A stretch of 64,000 nt of DNA from Streptomyces tsukubensis (lineage in GTDB: Bacteria; Actinomycetota; Actinomycetes; Streptomycetales; Streptomycetaceae), in assembly GCF_003932715.1 (NCBI RefSeq), contig NZ_CP020700.1, forward strand, positions 7,896,501 to 7,960,500. The letters run 5' to 3'. The notes beneath the pieces were generated by a model. That model worked only from the letters and a program-made list of their open reading frames with translations, was not told the origin of the DNA and did not search any database. Positions 1 to 8,592 of the stretch are shown here, piece by piece. The position numbers and the translations under genes are program-made. Within the stretch, counting starts at the first letter, position 1, and every line of letters begins with the position of its first letter.

Positions 1-93
1 CTGCCGCACAGCCCGTCCGGGCGGGGCGGGAGCCTGCCGGTCTGACCGCCGTGTCCCGTGCTGCCGCCCGATGACGGTGCCTTCGGCGGTGCG

Positions 94-1602
94 TCAGGCG
101 CTGATCCGTGCCACCAGTACGCAGGCGTCGTCCTTGCGTCCCGTACCGAAGGCCTCGGCGACCATCCGTACGCCGTCCTGGGCGTCCCGCGCGTCCGATA
201 ACCGGGGGGCGAGCGCGAGCAGGCCGGTGACCGCGGACTCCTCCGCCGCGCCCGTGCGGGTCAGCCCGTCCGTGTGCAGCACCAGGAGGTCGCCGGGGTG
301 CAGTTCGACCTCGTTCTGTTCGTAGCGCGGGGTCGAGGTCGCCCCGAGCAGTACCCCGTCCGGCGGGGTCAGGGGGCGCCCCGTCCCGCCGCGGAACAGC
401 AGCGGGGCGGGGTGGCCCGCCTGGGCCCAGGTCAGGGTGCGCCGCGCCGGGTCGATCCGGCAGCACACCGCGCTCCCGAGAGTCGGCTGTACGGCGGACT
501 CCAGCAGATGGTTGAGATGCCCCATCACCGCCTCGGGCGCGATTCCGGCGACCGCCATCCCGCGCAGCGCGCCCAGCAGCATCGCCATCGACGAGGTCGC
601 CGCCACCCCGTGGCCGGTGAGGTCGCCGACGCTCAGGACACAGGCGCCCGTGGGGAGTTCCAGCGCGTCGTACCAGTCGCCGCCGATCAGATCGGAGTTG
701 TCGGCGGGGAAGTAGCGGGCGGCGACGTCGAGTTCGGTCGGGCCGCCGAGGGGGAAGGCGAGGGAGCCGCGCCACGGCGGCAGGACGGCCTCCTGCATCT
801 CCACGGCCATCCGGCGCTCGGTCCGCTCCCGGTGCCGGCGCTGCCGGAGCGTCTCCCGGCTGTCGCGGACCGCCTCCTCACTGCGGCGTAAGGCGCTGAC
901 GTCCCGGAACACCGCCCACATGGAGGCCGTCGAACCGTCGGCGTCGAGGACCGGTTCGGCCATCATATGGACGGTACGGACCTGACGGTCGGGCCGGACG
1001 ATCCGGAACTCCGCGTCGATGGGGCGGCCGTCGACCAGACAGCCCGTGACCAGGGCGGTGAGGAGCGACTGGTCGTCGGGGTGGACGACCGACGGCAGCT
1101 CGTCCAGGGTCATGGCGCCGCTGCCGGGACGGCGGCCCAGGATCGTGAACAGTTCGTCGGACCAGTTGACCGCATCGGTCAGCAGATTCCACTCGGCGCT
1201 GCCCACCCGGTTGAGGAGCGTCCCCGAACTCTGGGCGTGGTCGGCCTCGTACGCCGCGAGACCGGGCGTACGGGCGAAGGGGTCGGGCCCGCCGAGGTCA
1301 CCGGTCCCGGACCACACCGGCACCGGAGGCCACGCGGCACCCGGGTCCCCGGGCAGCCCCTGGCGCAACTGCCCCAGATGAGTGCCGATGTCGTCGAGCT
1401 GATGGACGGCCAGATCGCACAGGGCCCGCTGCCACCGCCCCTGCGGATGGTCGTCGTCCGCCACCGAGTCCCGGCGGACCGCGTCCACGGCGCCCCGCAG
1501 TCTGCGCGCCCGGCTGATCAGCGCGTCCACGGCGACGGGGCCCGTGTCTGACCCGTCCTCCGGCAGCTCGCCGGGACGGTCCTCGAACACCTGGGAGGGC
1601 AT
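94..1602 (-). CDS. PAS domain-containing SpoIIE-type PP2C serine phosphatase
   Basis: A 502-residue soluble protein, probably a phosphatase acting on an anti-anti-sigma factor in a sigma-factor partner-switching pathway. The middle (about residues 135-240) is a PAS/PAC fold with WSDELFTILG and the tail FRDVSALRRSE. A basic helical linker follows (about 240-270). The C-terminal 230 residues are PP2C/SpoIIE, with the metal-binding stretches GGDWYDA, GDLTGHGVAA, HTDGL and KDDACVL. The N-terminal 100 residues are not recognised. No HATPase domain is present, unlike the second phosphatase at 14499-17003. The first in-frame ATG is used. It stands alone, reading away from the siderophore genes, with no cognate anti-sigma gene next to it. 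Domain call is firm; target and signal are unknown. Confidence 0.88.
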   Translation of the reverse strand: MPSQVFEDRPGELPEDGSDTGPVAVDALISRARRLRGAVDAVRRDSVADDDHPQGRWQRALCDLAVHQLDDIGTHLGQLRQGLPGDPGAAWPPVPVWSGTGDLGGPDPFARTPGLAAYEADHAQSSGTLLNRVGSAEWNLLTDAVNWSDELFTILGRRPGSGAMTLDELPSVVHPDDQSLLTALVTGCLVDGRPIDAEFRIVRPDRQVRTVHMMAEPVLDADGSTASMWAVFRDVSALRRSEEAVRDSRETLRQRRHRERTERRMAVEMQEAVLPPWRGSLAFPLGGPTELDVAARYFPADNSDLIGGDWYDALELPTGACVLSVGDLTGHGVAATSSMAMLLGALRGMAVAGIAPEAVMGHLNHLLESAVQPTLGSAVCCRIDPARRTLTWAQAGHPAPLLFRGGTGRPLTPPDGVLLGATSTPRYEQNEVELHPGDLLVLHTDGLTRTGAAEESAVTGLLALAPRLSDARDAQDGVRMVAEAFGTGRKDDACVLVARISA

Positions 1603-1993
1603 GTCGTACTCCGATGCGGGGCGTGGCCTCGGGCCGGATCCGGGTCGGGTCGGAACAAGGGGTCATGACGACTGTTGCACAGGGAGCGGCGGCTCGTAAG
1701 GCGTTTGGCAACACTCGACCAGCGGGTGCCGATGGCATATGTCGTCGGACGGACGGGCCGGGTGCGGCGGCGGGTGATCAGCACCTGTCTACCCTGCCGG
1801 GCGCGCCGCGTGGAAGAGGCGCAGGCGCAAGACACCCGTGCGATCGACCGCCTCCGCAAGGGTTTTCGGCCTCCGGGTGCCTGTCCGGGAGGAAGTGTCC
1901 GGGGCTGCCCCCGCCGCCGTACGTCCTCCGCCCGGAGGGCCCGGATACCGCGCCCGCCCCCTCCGCGGGCGCGGCATCCGGGGCGGCCCCGGT
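1603..1993. other. Intergenic region between phosphatase start and acyltransferase stop
   Basis: About 390 bases with no credible gene; the open frames here are GC-rich shadows. It should hold the promoter of the phosphatase (minus strand), but I could not pick one with confidence. The right end contains the hairpin at 1948-1974. Confidence 0.5.
1948..1974 (-). terminator. Hairpin downstream of the siderophore acyltransferase
   Basis: A perfect 10-bp stem (CCGCGCCCGC pairing with GCGGGCGCGG) with a 7-base C-rich loop lies 20 bases beyond the acyltransferase stop. There is no U-tract, as is common for Streptomyces terminators. Probably ends the two-gene siderophore operon. Confidence 0.55.
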
Positions 1994-2620
1994 TCAGCGG
2001 CCCGCGGCCTCCCAGCGCTCCCGGTTCAGGAACGCGAGCCTGGCCCGCTTCTCCGGCTTGTCGATCTCCGGGCCCGCCTCGAAACCGGCGCTGAGCATCC
2101 GGCCGATCGCCTTGTCGTTGCGGGCGTCGGGTTCGACGACGATCCGCCGGGCGGCCGGGTCGCCGAACACATAGCCGAGCAGCGCGGTCATCAGCCCGGC
2201 GGTGAAACCGCGTTCGCCGTGCGGTACGCCCCCGGCCGCCGGGCCGATCAGCAGATGCACGCCCACGTCCCCGGGGCGTACCTCGTAGCAGTCGCCGAGC
2301 GGGTCCGCGGCCGGATCGTAGGTCTGGAAGAGCGCGACGGGCTCACCGTCGCGCTCCACCAGGAAGGCGTGGTGGGTGGTGAGGGAGTCCACGTACGCGT
2401 AGATGTCCCGCACCTGTTCGCGGCTGTGCCCGAGCATGCCCCAGAACCGGGCCCGCTCCGCCGTGACCCAGGAGTGGACGGTGTCGAGGTCGGCGACCGG
2501 GTCGAGCGTCAGGACGCTCACGGTGCCGAAGCCCTCGACCTTCCGGACATGGACCGGTTCGCGCACGGCGGCACGGGCGGCCGGAGCCGCGGCGGGCGCG
2601 GCGGGGGAGTCAGCGGACAT
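1994..2620 (-). CDS. IucB/AlcB-type siderophore N-acyltransferase (GNAT)
   Basis: A 208-residue GNAT-fold protein of the family that acylates hydroxylated amines in hydroxamate siderophore pathways (IucB, AlcB, RhbD type). Family features are the W.TAERARFWGML segment (about residues 50-63), YDP..DPL..CYEVRPGDVGVHLLIG (about 108-130), and the acetyl-CoA region RRIVVEPDARNDKAIGRMLSAGFE (about 162-185). A longer open frame exists upstream, but the start MSADSPAAP fits family length and overlaps the upstream acylase gene by 11 bases, implying translational coupling. The pair is downstream of an iron box, so it should be induced when iron is low. From memory, an acylase/acyltransferase pair called desG/desH has been linked to aryl-capped desferrioxamines in Streptomyces; this pair may be that, but no siderophore synthetase is in the window. 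Confidence 0.85.
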   Translation of the reverse strand: MSADSPAAPAAAPAARAAVREPVHVRKVEGFGTVSVLTLDPVADLDTVHSWVTAERARFWGMLGHSREQVRDIYAYVDSLTTHHAFLVERDGEPVALFQTYDPAADPLGDCYEVRPGDVGVHLLIGPAAGGVPHGERGFTAGLMTALLGYVFGDPAARRIVVEPDARNDKAIGRMLSAGFEAGPEIDKPEKRARLAFLNRERWEAAGR

Positions 2621-4700
2621 CGTTCGGGGTCTCCTCGGTGAGCTTGTTCCAGTCGGTGACGACGGGGGCGAGTTCCCCCGAGAGCCACAGGGGGAGCTGG
2701 TCGCGGCGGTGGGGGTCCCCCGGGACCCCGGAGGCCCCCAGCGGCACGCTCCAGAGGCTGTTGTCGCGGCGCGACAGATCCCAGACGTAGCGGGCGGCGG
2801 GGCCGCGCCAGCTCGTATCGGTGACACCGGGGACGCTGGTGGTGGCCAGGACGCAGTCGTGGTCCCCCGGCAGACCGGGCCAGCCGCCCTCCGGCGGGGC
2901 CTCGTGCGCCCCGCCGGGCAGCGCCTGCCACGGCGTGAGCCGGTGCCGGTCCCCCCAGACGTCGTCGGGCCGTCCGGCCCGGTCCTTCGCGACGTCCTCC
3001 AGCGCCTCCCGAACCGCCTCGGTGAGATCGGCGCGGGGCAGCGCGCGCGAGCCGAGCAGCCCTTCGAGGGCGAACGCGACGCGCGGCACGAACGCGGTCC
3101 ACGGGCGCAGTTCATCGGGCCAGGTGCCGCCCCCGACGGCCTCGGCGAGGCCCCGGAAGACGGGATGCGCGGCGATCCGCAGGACCACGGCCGACCGCAC
3201 GTCGGCGTAGCGGGCGGCGTCCGCGCTCTCCGCGTCCATCCGGAGGTCCCAGCCGGCCAGCCGGTCCCGGAGCGCCGCTGCGGCCGGGCTCAGCCCCTCC
3301 AGTCCCGCCAGCAGCGCCAGCAGAGGGCGGGCCGATGCGATCCGGGTGTCCATGTGCACCGCGGCCATGCCCTCTGCCGTCCACGCCCGCCGTCCGTACA
3401 GCAGCTCACGGATGCGCGCGGCCCGGTGCGGCGCGGCGAACTCCACGCCCAGCGGCTCCGCGAGCCCCCGCTCGTTCGCCATCACGGCGATCGCGCCGAC
3501 GGCCGCACGGGGCGGGGGCCGCCAGCCGCGCCAGGCGTACCGGGGTTCCCACGCGGGCACGGTCCGCAGCAGGTTCTCCCGGTCCCGGTGGGGCACCCGG
3601 CCCGCGACCCGGTGCAGCAGCCCGCCCTCGGTATCGGCGGCGAGGACGACGTTGACGGGTTCGGCCCAGCCGTCCAGCGCCCGGTCGACGTCGCCGACGG
3701 TCCGCGCCCGCAGCAGCGCGGGGAGGGCGGCGAAGCCCAGTTCGGCGGTGACCCGCGGCGGGGTGCGCAGACTGAGCACCTCGGCGTCGCCGCGTCCGCC
3801 GGAGACCACCGGACCGCGGTCGGTTTCGATCACCTCGACGTCCACCGGCGCGCCCCCGGCGACCTCGACGGTTTCGGTACGGGCCCGGGCGGGGCGCCAG
3901 CCCTCGGGGCCGAGCGCCTCAAGACCGCCGTCCGGCAGCTCCCGCAGCCGCTCCCGGTACAGATCCTGGTAGTCGGCCATGGCGTTGGTGATGGCCCAGG
4001 CGACGCCCCCGGCATGGCCGAAGTGGGCGATGCCGGGCACCCCGGGCACGGCGAGCCCGACGACGTCGAACTCGTCGCAGGCCAGCCGGATCTGCTGGTA
4101 GACGCCCGGGTCCTCGACGGGCCGGTGCGGATCCCCGGCGATCAGCGGGGCGCCGTGCGCCGTCCGGTCCGCGCCGACCAGCCAGCCGTTGCTCCCCGAG
4201 CCGTTCGCACCCTCGGCGGAGAAGAGCCCGACGGCCTCGTCGCCGAGCGCCCGGGCCACCTCCTCGCGCCAGATCTTCGTGGGGAACCCGGCGAAGAGGA
4301 TATGGGTGCTCAGCCAGATCCCCAGCGGCACCCACGGCTCCCAGGTGCGGGGCCGGAGCCCGGTCTCCGCGAACCGGGGATCCCGCCGGGCGCCCTCGGC
4401 CATCCCGGCGTTGACGCCGTCGACGTAGTGCCCCACCCAGGCGGCGGTGGCTTCGTCCAGCGACAGATAGCAGCGCCGTGCGGTGTCGTCGATGAGGGAC
4501 CGCCGGGCGAACGCGTCCCAGCCCGCGGCCGCGGCACCCAGGAACGACGCGGACGTGCCCTGCGAACGGTGCCGTTCGACGTCGATCTGCCAGGCCCGGT
4601 CGACGGCGGCGTTCCACCCCTGGGCGCGGGCGAGCTCCGTCGCGCTCTCCGCCCGCAGATGCGGAATCCCCCGGTCGTCCCGGTAGACCCTGAAGTTCAC
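2610..4700 (-). CDS. Penicillin acylase family Ntn-hydrolase in a siderophore locus
   Basis: A 696-residue member of the penicillin amidase family (alpha subunit, spacer, then beta subunit starting with the nucleophilic Ser). The likely self-cleavage site is G-SNGWLVG at about residue 165, where the Ser becomes the N-terminal nucleophile. It is followed by family motifs PLIAGDPH, GVPGIAHFGHAGGVAWAITNAM and YRERLR. The GTG start at 4700 (MNFRVYRDDRGIPHLRA) follows a purine-rich GAGGGGCGGGA; upstream codons would read through the iron box. No clear signal peptide is visible, which is unusual for this mostly exported family. The 3' end overlaps the acyltransferase by 11 bases. Likely role: hydrolysis or exchange of an acyl cap (for example phenylacetyl) on a hydroxamate siderophore or precursor. 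Family certain, substrate inferred from context. Confidence 0.87.
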   Translation of the reverse strand: MNFRVYRDDRGIPHLRAESATELARAQGWNAAVDRAWQIDVERHRSQGTSASFLGAAAAGWDAFARRSLIDDTARRCYLSLDEATAAWVGHYVDGVNAGMAEGARRDPRFAETGLRPRTWEPWVPLGIWLSTHILFAGFPTKIWREEVARALGDEAVGLFSAEGANGSGSNGWLVGADRTAHGAPLIAGDPHRPVEDPGVYQQIRLACDEFDVVGLAVPGVPGIAHFGHAGGVAWAITNAMADYQDLYRERLRELPDGGLEALGPEGWRPARARTETVEVAGGAPVDVEVIETDRGPVVSGGRGDAEVLSLRTPPRVTAELGFAALPALLRARTVGDVDRALDGWAEPVNVVLAADTEGGLLHRVAGRVPHRDRENLLRTVPAWEPRYAWRGWRPPPRAAVGAIAVMANERGLAEPLGVEFAAPHRAARIRELLYGRRAWTAEGMAAVHMDTRIASARPLLALLAGLEGLSPAAAALRDRLAGWDLRMDAESADAARYADVRSAVVLRIAAHPVFRGLAEAVGGGTWPDELRPWTAFVPRVAFALEGLLGSRALPRADLTEAVREALEDVAKDRAGRPDDVWGDRHRLTPWQALPGGAHEAPPEGGWPGLPGDHDCVLATTSVPGVTDTSWRGPAARYVWDLSRRDNSLWSVPLGASGVPGDPHRRDQLPLWLSGELAPVVTDWNKLTEETPNDVR

Positions 4701-4735
4701 CTGTCCCGCCCCTCGATGACGACGCCCCACCTCAT

Positions 4736-4754
4736 TTAGGTTAGGCTCGCCTAA
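4736..4754. promoter_or_regulatory. Iron box (DmdR/IdeR operator)
   Basis: The 19-mer TTAGGTTAGGCTCGCCTAA matches the actinobacterial IdeR/DmdR consensus (TTAGGTTAGGCTAACCTAA) closely. It sits between the divergent acylase and siderophore-interacting protein genes, 36 bases from the acylase start and 56 bases from the flavoprotein start. It should repress both directions when iron is plentiful. Confidence 0.9.
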
Positions 4755-4767
4755 GTTACTGTACGGA

Positions 4768-4791
4768 CGTTCGGATGAACAAATGCGAACG
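4768..4791. repeat. Short inverted repeat before the siderophore-interacting protein gene
   Basis: CGTTCG and CGAACG form a 6-bp inverted repeat with a 12-base spacer between the iron box and the ribosome binding site. It could be a second operator half-site pair or chance. No regulator is assigned. Confidence 0.3.
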
Positions 4792-4809
4792 AACAGGAAG
4801 GAGTAGGGC

Positions 4810-5538
4810 GTGGGACATGGCTGGGAGGGTGTGGTCCTCAAGTTGATGCGGGGGAAGGACTTCCGGTTCACCGTCACCGGGAGCGAGGCGGTCGGCGACC
4901 GCTACCACCGCGTCCACTTCACCGACGGCGGCATGCTGGCGCAGACCGGAACCCACCCCACCATGTGGGTCCGCGTCTGGTTCGGCAACGCCGGCAAACC
5001 CCACCAGCGCGCCTACACCCTGGTCGACCCCGACCCCGCACAGGGCACCTTCAGCCTCGAATTCGCCCTGCACCCCGGCCCCGCCTGCGACTGGGCCCGG
5101 GCCGCCCGCCCCGGCGACACCGTGGACGCGACCCTCCAGGGCACCGGCTTCACCGCCCCCGACCCCCTGCCCGGCCGGCTCGTCCTCATCGGGGACCCCG
5201 CCTCCCTGCCCGCGATCAACTCCCTCCTCGACGCCCTCCCCGACACCCCGGCGACCGTCTTCTTCGAGACCGGCCACCCCTCCGACGAGCAGCTGCCGTT
5301 CCGTCTCGACCCCCGGCTGCACGAACTGCGCACCGTCCCGCGCACCGGCGGCGGTGCCGGTCTGGTGGCCGAGGTGAAGGCGGCCCTGCCCGGGCTGATC
5401 GGGGACCCCACGGCCGCGTACGTGTGGATCGCCTGCGACACCGTCACCACGCGGGCCCTCGCCTCGTACGCCCGGAAGAACCTCGCCCTGCCCAAGGACC
5501 GGGTCGACGCCCTCGGCTACTGGCGCGCGACGGCCTGA
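4810..5538 (+). CDS. Siderophore-interacting protein (FAD-dependent ferric-siderophore reductase)
   Basis: A 242-residue cytosolic flavoprotein of the ViuB/SIP family, which reduces Fe(III) in imported ferric siderophores. The N-terminal barrel contains the FAD-binding R-AYT motif (QRAYTLVDPDP, about residues 66-77) and the family signature HPGPACDWARAARPGD (about 92-107). The NAD(P)-binding half has LVLIGDPASLPAINSLLDALP (about 127-147) and the family-typical ending DRVDALGYWR. The GTG start is set by AGGAAGGAG (4795-4803) six bases upstream. It diverges from the acylase operon across the iron box, so iron-regulated expression is expected. It would complement the ABC uptake genes at 17.3-20.5 kb. 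Confidence 0.93.
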   Translation: MGHGWEGVVLKLMRGKDFRFTVTGSEAVGDRYHRVHFTDGGMLAQTGTHPTMWVRVWFGNAGKPHQRAYTLVDPDPAQGTFSLEFALHPGPACDWARAARPGDTVDATLQGTGFTAPDPLPGRLVLIGDPASLPAINSLLDALPDTPATVFFETGHPSDEQLPFRLDPRLHELRTVPRTGGGAGLVAEVKAALPGLIGDPTAAYVWIACDTVTTRALASYARKNLALPKDRVDALGYWRATA

Positions 5539-5595
5539 ACCACGGGCCCGGTGGGCCCGGGGGACCGCCCCGCCGGTGCATGTAATACTCACTCC

Positions 5596-6102
5596 ATGAG
5601 TTCACCCATGACGGGCGGTCGGGCCGCCGGCTCGGCAGGTCCGGCCCCGGACATCCGGATCCGCCGGGCGACGGGCGCCGACGCCCGGGCGCTGACCCGG
5701 ATGGTCCGCACCTCGGGTGCGTACGACGGCCACTACGCCTCCGTCGTCGCCGGGCTCACCGTCGGCCGCGACTACATCGCGGCCCGCTGCGTCCATGTCG
5801 CCGTCGGTGCCGACGGAGCCCGGCTCGGCTTCTACGGCCTCCTGACCGACACCGCCGAACTGGACCTGCTGTTCGTCGCCGACCGCGCCCAGGGTCTGGG
5901 GATCGGACGACTGCTGATCGCCCATATGACCACCGAGGCCCGCCGCCACGGCCTGGACTCCGTCCGCGTCGTCTCCCACCCGCCCGCCGAGGGCTTCTAC
6001 CGCGCGATGGGCGCCGAACGCACCGGCACGGCACCCCCCAACCCACCGGCGGTGGCCTGGCCCCGCCCCGAACTCCGCTTCCGCATCCCGGCCGCCCTCT
6101 GA
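5596..6102 (+). CDS. GNAT family N-acetyltransferase
   Basis: A 168-residue GNAT protein. The acetyl-CoA loop is clear: FVADRAQGLGIGRLLIAHMTTEARRHG, with R/Q-x-x-G-x-G/A in AQGLGIG (about residues 98-104), and beta-7 as FYRAMGAERTG. Substrate is not predictable. The ATG at 5596 is chosen because the fold begins soon after (IRIRRATGADARAL); ribosome binding is poor, and TGTAAT lies just upstream, so a leaderless transcript is possible. It follows the siderophore reductase by 57 bases and could be co-transcribed. It converges on secDF, and its stop codon lies within a tandem repeat. Confidence 0.85.
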   Translation: MSSPMTGGRAAGSAGPAPDIRIRRATGADARALTRMVRTSGAYDGHYASVVAGLTVGRDYIAARCVHVAVGADGARLGFYGLLTDTAELDLLFVADRAQGLGIGRLLIAHMTTEARRHGLDSVRVVSHPPAEGFYRAMGAERTGTAPPNPPAVAWPRPELRFRIPAAL

Positions 6103-6164
6103 CGGCCCGGTCCCTGACGGCCCGGTCCCTGACGGCCCGGCGGCCCGGCGGCCCGGCGGCCCGG
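6099..6164 (+). repeat. Tandem repeat containing the GNAT stop codon
   Basis: Two copies of the 15-mer CTGACGGCCCGGTCC plus a 12-base partial copy are followed by three copies of CGGCCCGG. The first TGA is the stop codon of the GNAT gene. It lies between convergent genes, just before strong hairpins. Confidence 0.8.
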
Positions 6165-6187
6165 CGGCCGGGACCGGAGGCCGCCCA

Positions 6188-6235
6188 CGGGTCCGTACCG
6201 GCGGGGGTACGGACCCGCGGGACCGTACCCCCGCC
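6188..6235. terminator. Two overlapping, mutually exclusive hairpins between convergent genes
   Basis: Stem A pairs 6188-6199 with 6206-6217 (12 bp, ends CGGGTCCGTACC). Stem B pairs 6200-6212 with 6223-6235 (13 bp, ends GGCGGGGGTACGG). Both are perfect and share 6200-6217, so only one can form. The simplest role is bidirectional termination for the GNAT and secDF genes, which stop on either side. Confidence 0.7.
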
Positions 6236-6249
6236 GGAGGCACCCGGCC

Positions 6250-8592
6250 TCAGACCACCGCCCCCGAAGGATTCCGGTCACGCGCGGAGCGCACCGGCTC
6301 CCGGCGCGGCCGGTCCCGGCGGCCCGAGGTCAGGATCACCGCCAGCGGCATCGCCGTGAACACCGTGGACGCCACCCCCGCCACGACCCCCGCCAGCAGC
6401 GCCACCGAGAAGTCCGCCAGCGAATCGCCGCCCAGCACGGCCAGGGCGGCCAGCACGAACAACGCCCCCATACCCGTGTTGACGGTCCGCGGCAGGGTCT
6501 GCGCCACCGCCAGGTCCGCCAGATCGGGCCACGCCGCGCGCGGCGCCGAACGCCGCAGCTCCCGCAGCCGGTCCAGCACCACCACCGAATCGTTCACCGA
6601 ATAGCCGACGACCGTCAGCAGCGCCGCCAGGAAGACACTGTCCACGGGCTTTCCCAGCCAGGCGAAGAGCCCCACCACCAGCAGCACGTCCTGAGCCATC
6701 GCCGCCACCGCCGACACCGCGAAGGTCCAGCGGAACCGCAGTGCCAGATAGCCCAGCTGAGCCGCCACGGCCACCCCCAGCGCGATCAGCGCCTGAGTGC
6801 GCAGCTCGGCGCCGAGACTCGGCCCGATCCGCTCGTCCCGCTCCACCCGCGCCCCGTCCGCGACCTCGCCCAGCGCCGCCGAGATCCGCGACTGCTCCGC
6901 ATCGCTCAGCTCCCCGGTCCGTACGGTGATCCCGCCCTCGCCGGACTCCTGAACCACGGCCCGCGGGAACCCGGCGTCCGATACGGCCTGCCGCGCGGTG
7001 TCCGCGTCGACGGTCCGCCCGGTCACGTACTCCGTCTGACGCCCCCCGGTGAACTCGACGCCGAATTCGAGACCGCGCACCCCGATCCCGACCACCGCGG
7101 CCAGCAGCAGCCCGCCGCACAGCCCGAGCCACAGCTTCCGGCGGCGCATCAGCCTCGGCGGACGCTTCTCCAGCCTGGTCCGCAGCCTGCCCTTGGACGC
7201 GATCCCGGTCAGACCCGGCCGCCGTCGCACCCACGGCCGGTGCAGGATCCACTCGGCGAACAGCCGTGTGATCACCATGGCCGAGACGAGGGACGCCAGC
7301 ACGCCGATCGCGAGCGTCACCCCGAAGCCCTTGACCGGGCCGACCGCGAAGGCGAACAGCAGCCCCGCCGCCAGCAGTGTCGTCACATGGGAGTCCGCGA
7401 CGGCGCTCCACGCCTTGCGGAAACCGGTCCGCAGCGGTTTCCGGGGATCCACCGCGTCCCGTTTCCCGCGCGGGAACTCCTCCCGGGCCCGTTCGAAGAC
7501 CAGGACGTTCGCGTCGACCGCGATCCCGATCGCCAGCACGAACCCGGCGAGCCCGGGCAGGGTGAGCGTCGCCCCCAGCGCCACCACCGCGGCGTACGAG
7601 ATCAGCCCGTACAGCGCCAGTGCCACCGTGGCCAGCAGCCCCAGCAGCCGGTACACGACGACGATGAACACGCCCGTGCACACCAGCCCGATGACCGCCG
7701 CCCAGAAGCTCGCCCGGATCGCGTCCTCGCCCAGCGTGGGCCCGACGGTGCTCTGATGGAGGGTGGTGACCGGCACGGGCAGTGCGCCGCCCTTCACCAG
7801 CGCGGCCAGCTCCCGCGCCTCGTCCCCGCCGAACCCTCCCGTGATCTGCGCCGAACCGCCCGTGATGCCCGCGCCGCAGGCCACCGTGCGTTCCATCCCC
7901 GGGGCCGAGACGATCCGGTCGTCGAGCACGATCGCCACCCGCCGCGCCGGATCGCCCGGCGCGGCACAGGCCGCCTGCCCGGTGATCCGTGCCCAGTCCT
8001 TCGCCCCGCCGCCGCGGAACGCGAGATCGACGGTCCAGCCGCGTCCCGACGCGGGGTCGAGCACCGCCTCGGCGTCCTTCACCCCGTTCCCGGTCAGTGC
8101 CGGAGGCGCCAGGGCCAGGAAGCTGCCCGGTGCGTCCGGGTCGGGCAGCACCCGCGACCCGTCCGCCGCCGGAGCGGCCGCGGGCCCGGCGGTCGCGCCC
8201 CGGACGGGGTGGAAGGTGAGCTGGGCGGTCCGGCCGATCGCCGCCGCCGCCTCACGGGGGTTGTCGACACCGGGAAGTTCGACCACGATCCGCCGGTCCC
8301 CGGAGCGCGCGAGGGACGCCTCGGCCACCCCGAGCGCGTCCACCCGCTGGCGGAGCACCTCCAGGGTCCGGTCGGTGGCGGCGGCGTCGGCCCGCACGGT
8401 GGGGGAGTCCCGGGTCTCCAGGACGATCCGGGTACCGCCCCGCAGGTCGAGCCCCAGCCGCGGGGCCGAGGTCAGGGCGATCAGCAGGGAGACCGCGACG
8501 ACGGCGAACGCGGCGAGTGCCCGCCACAGGTTGCCGCGGGGTGCGCGCGAGGTACGCGATGCGCGCGATATGGGTGAGGTACGGGAAGACAT
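6250..8592 (-). CDS. secDF: SecDF fusion, protein translocase accessory subunit
   Basis: A 780-residue membrane protein joining SecD and SecF, which use the proton gradient to help SecYEG export. The SecD half opens with a membrane helix and LGLDLRGGTRIVLE (about residues 42-55), then the periplasmic P1 domain (QRVDALGVAEASLARSGDRRIVVELPG) and five further helices including LAIGIAVDANVLVFERARE. The SecF half begins near ARLRTRLEKRPPRLMRRRKLW and has LEFGVEFTGGRQTEYV, then the matching VVGYSVNDSVVVLDRLRELR. The ATG at 8592 follows GTGGAG; a longer open frame upstream lacks membrane features. Streptomyces often keep this fusion beside separate secD and secF genes, and no yajC or ruvC neighbour is present. 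This is probably the paralogous copy. Confidence 0.93.
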   Translation of the reverse strand: MSSRTSPISRASRTSRAPRGNLWRALAAFAVVAVSLLIALTSAPRLGLDLRGGTRIVLETRDSPTVRADAAATDRTLEVLRQRVDALGVAEASLARSGDRRIVVELPGVDNPREAAAAIGRTAQLTFHPVRGATAGPAAAPAADGSRVLPDPDAPGSFLALAPPALTGNGVKDAEAVLDPASGRGWTVDLAFRGGGAKDWARITGQAACAAPGDPARRVAIVLDDRIVSAPGMERTVACGAGITGGSAQITGGFGGDEARELAALVKGGALPVPVTTLHQSTVGPTLGEDAIRASFWAAVIGLVCTGVFIVVVYRLLGLLATVALALYGLISYAAVVALGATLTLPGLAGFVLAIGIAVDANVLVFERAREEFPRGKRDAVDPRKPLRTGFRKAWSAVADSHVTTLLAAGLLFAFAVGPVKGFGVTLAIGVLASLVSAMVITRLFAEWILHRPWVRRRPGLTGIASKGRLRTRLEKRPPRLMRRRKLWLGLCGGLLLAAVVGIGVRGLEFGVEFTGGRQTEYVTGRTVDADTARQAVSDAGFPRAVVQESGEGGITVRTGELSDAEQSRISAALGEVADGARVERDERIGPSLGAELRTQALIALGVAVAAQLGYLALRFRWTFAVSAVAAMAQDVLLVVGLFAWLGKPVDSVFLAALLTVVGYSVNDSVVVLDRLRELRRSAPRAAWPDLADLAVAQTLPRTVNTGMGALFVLAALAVLGGDSLADFSVALLAGVVAGVASTVFTAMPLAVILTSGRRDRPRREPVRSARDRNPSGAVV

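Noticed and set aside
2403..4739. A 778-codon open frame on the plus strand
   Set aside because: Antisense to the penicillin acylase gene, rich in Arg/Pro/Gly and without domains; a GC-rich shadow frame.
6099..6164. Possible CRISPR or att site
   Set aside because: Head-to-tail short repeats without spacers, integrase or tRNA.
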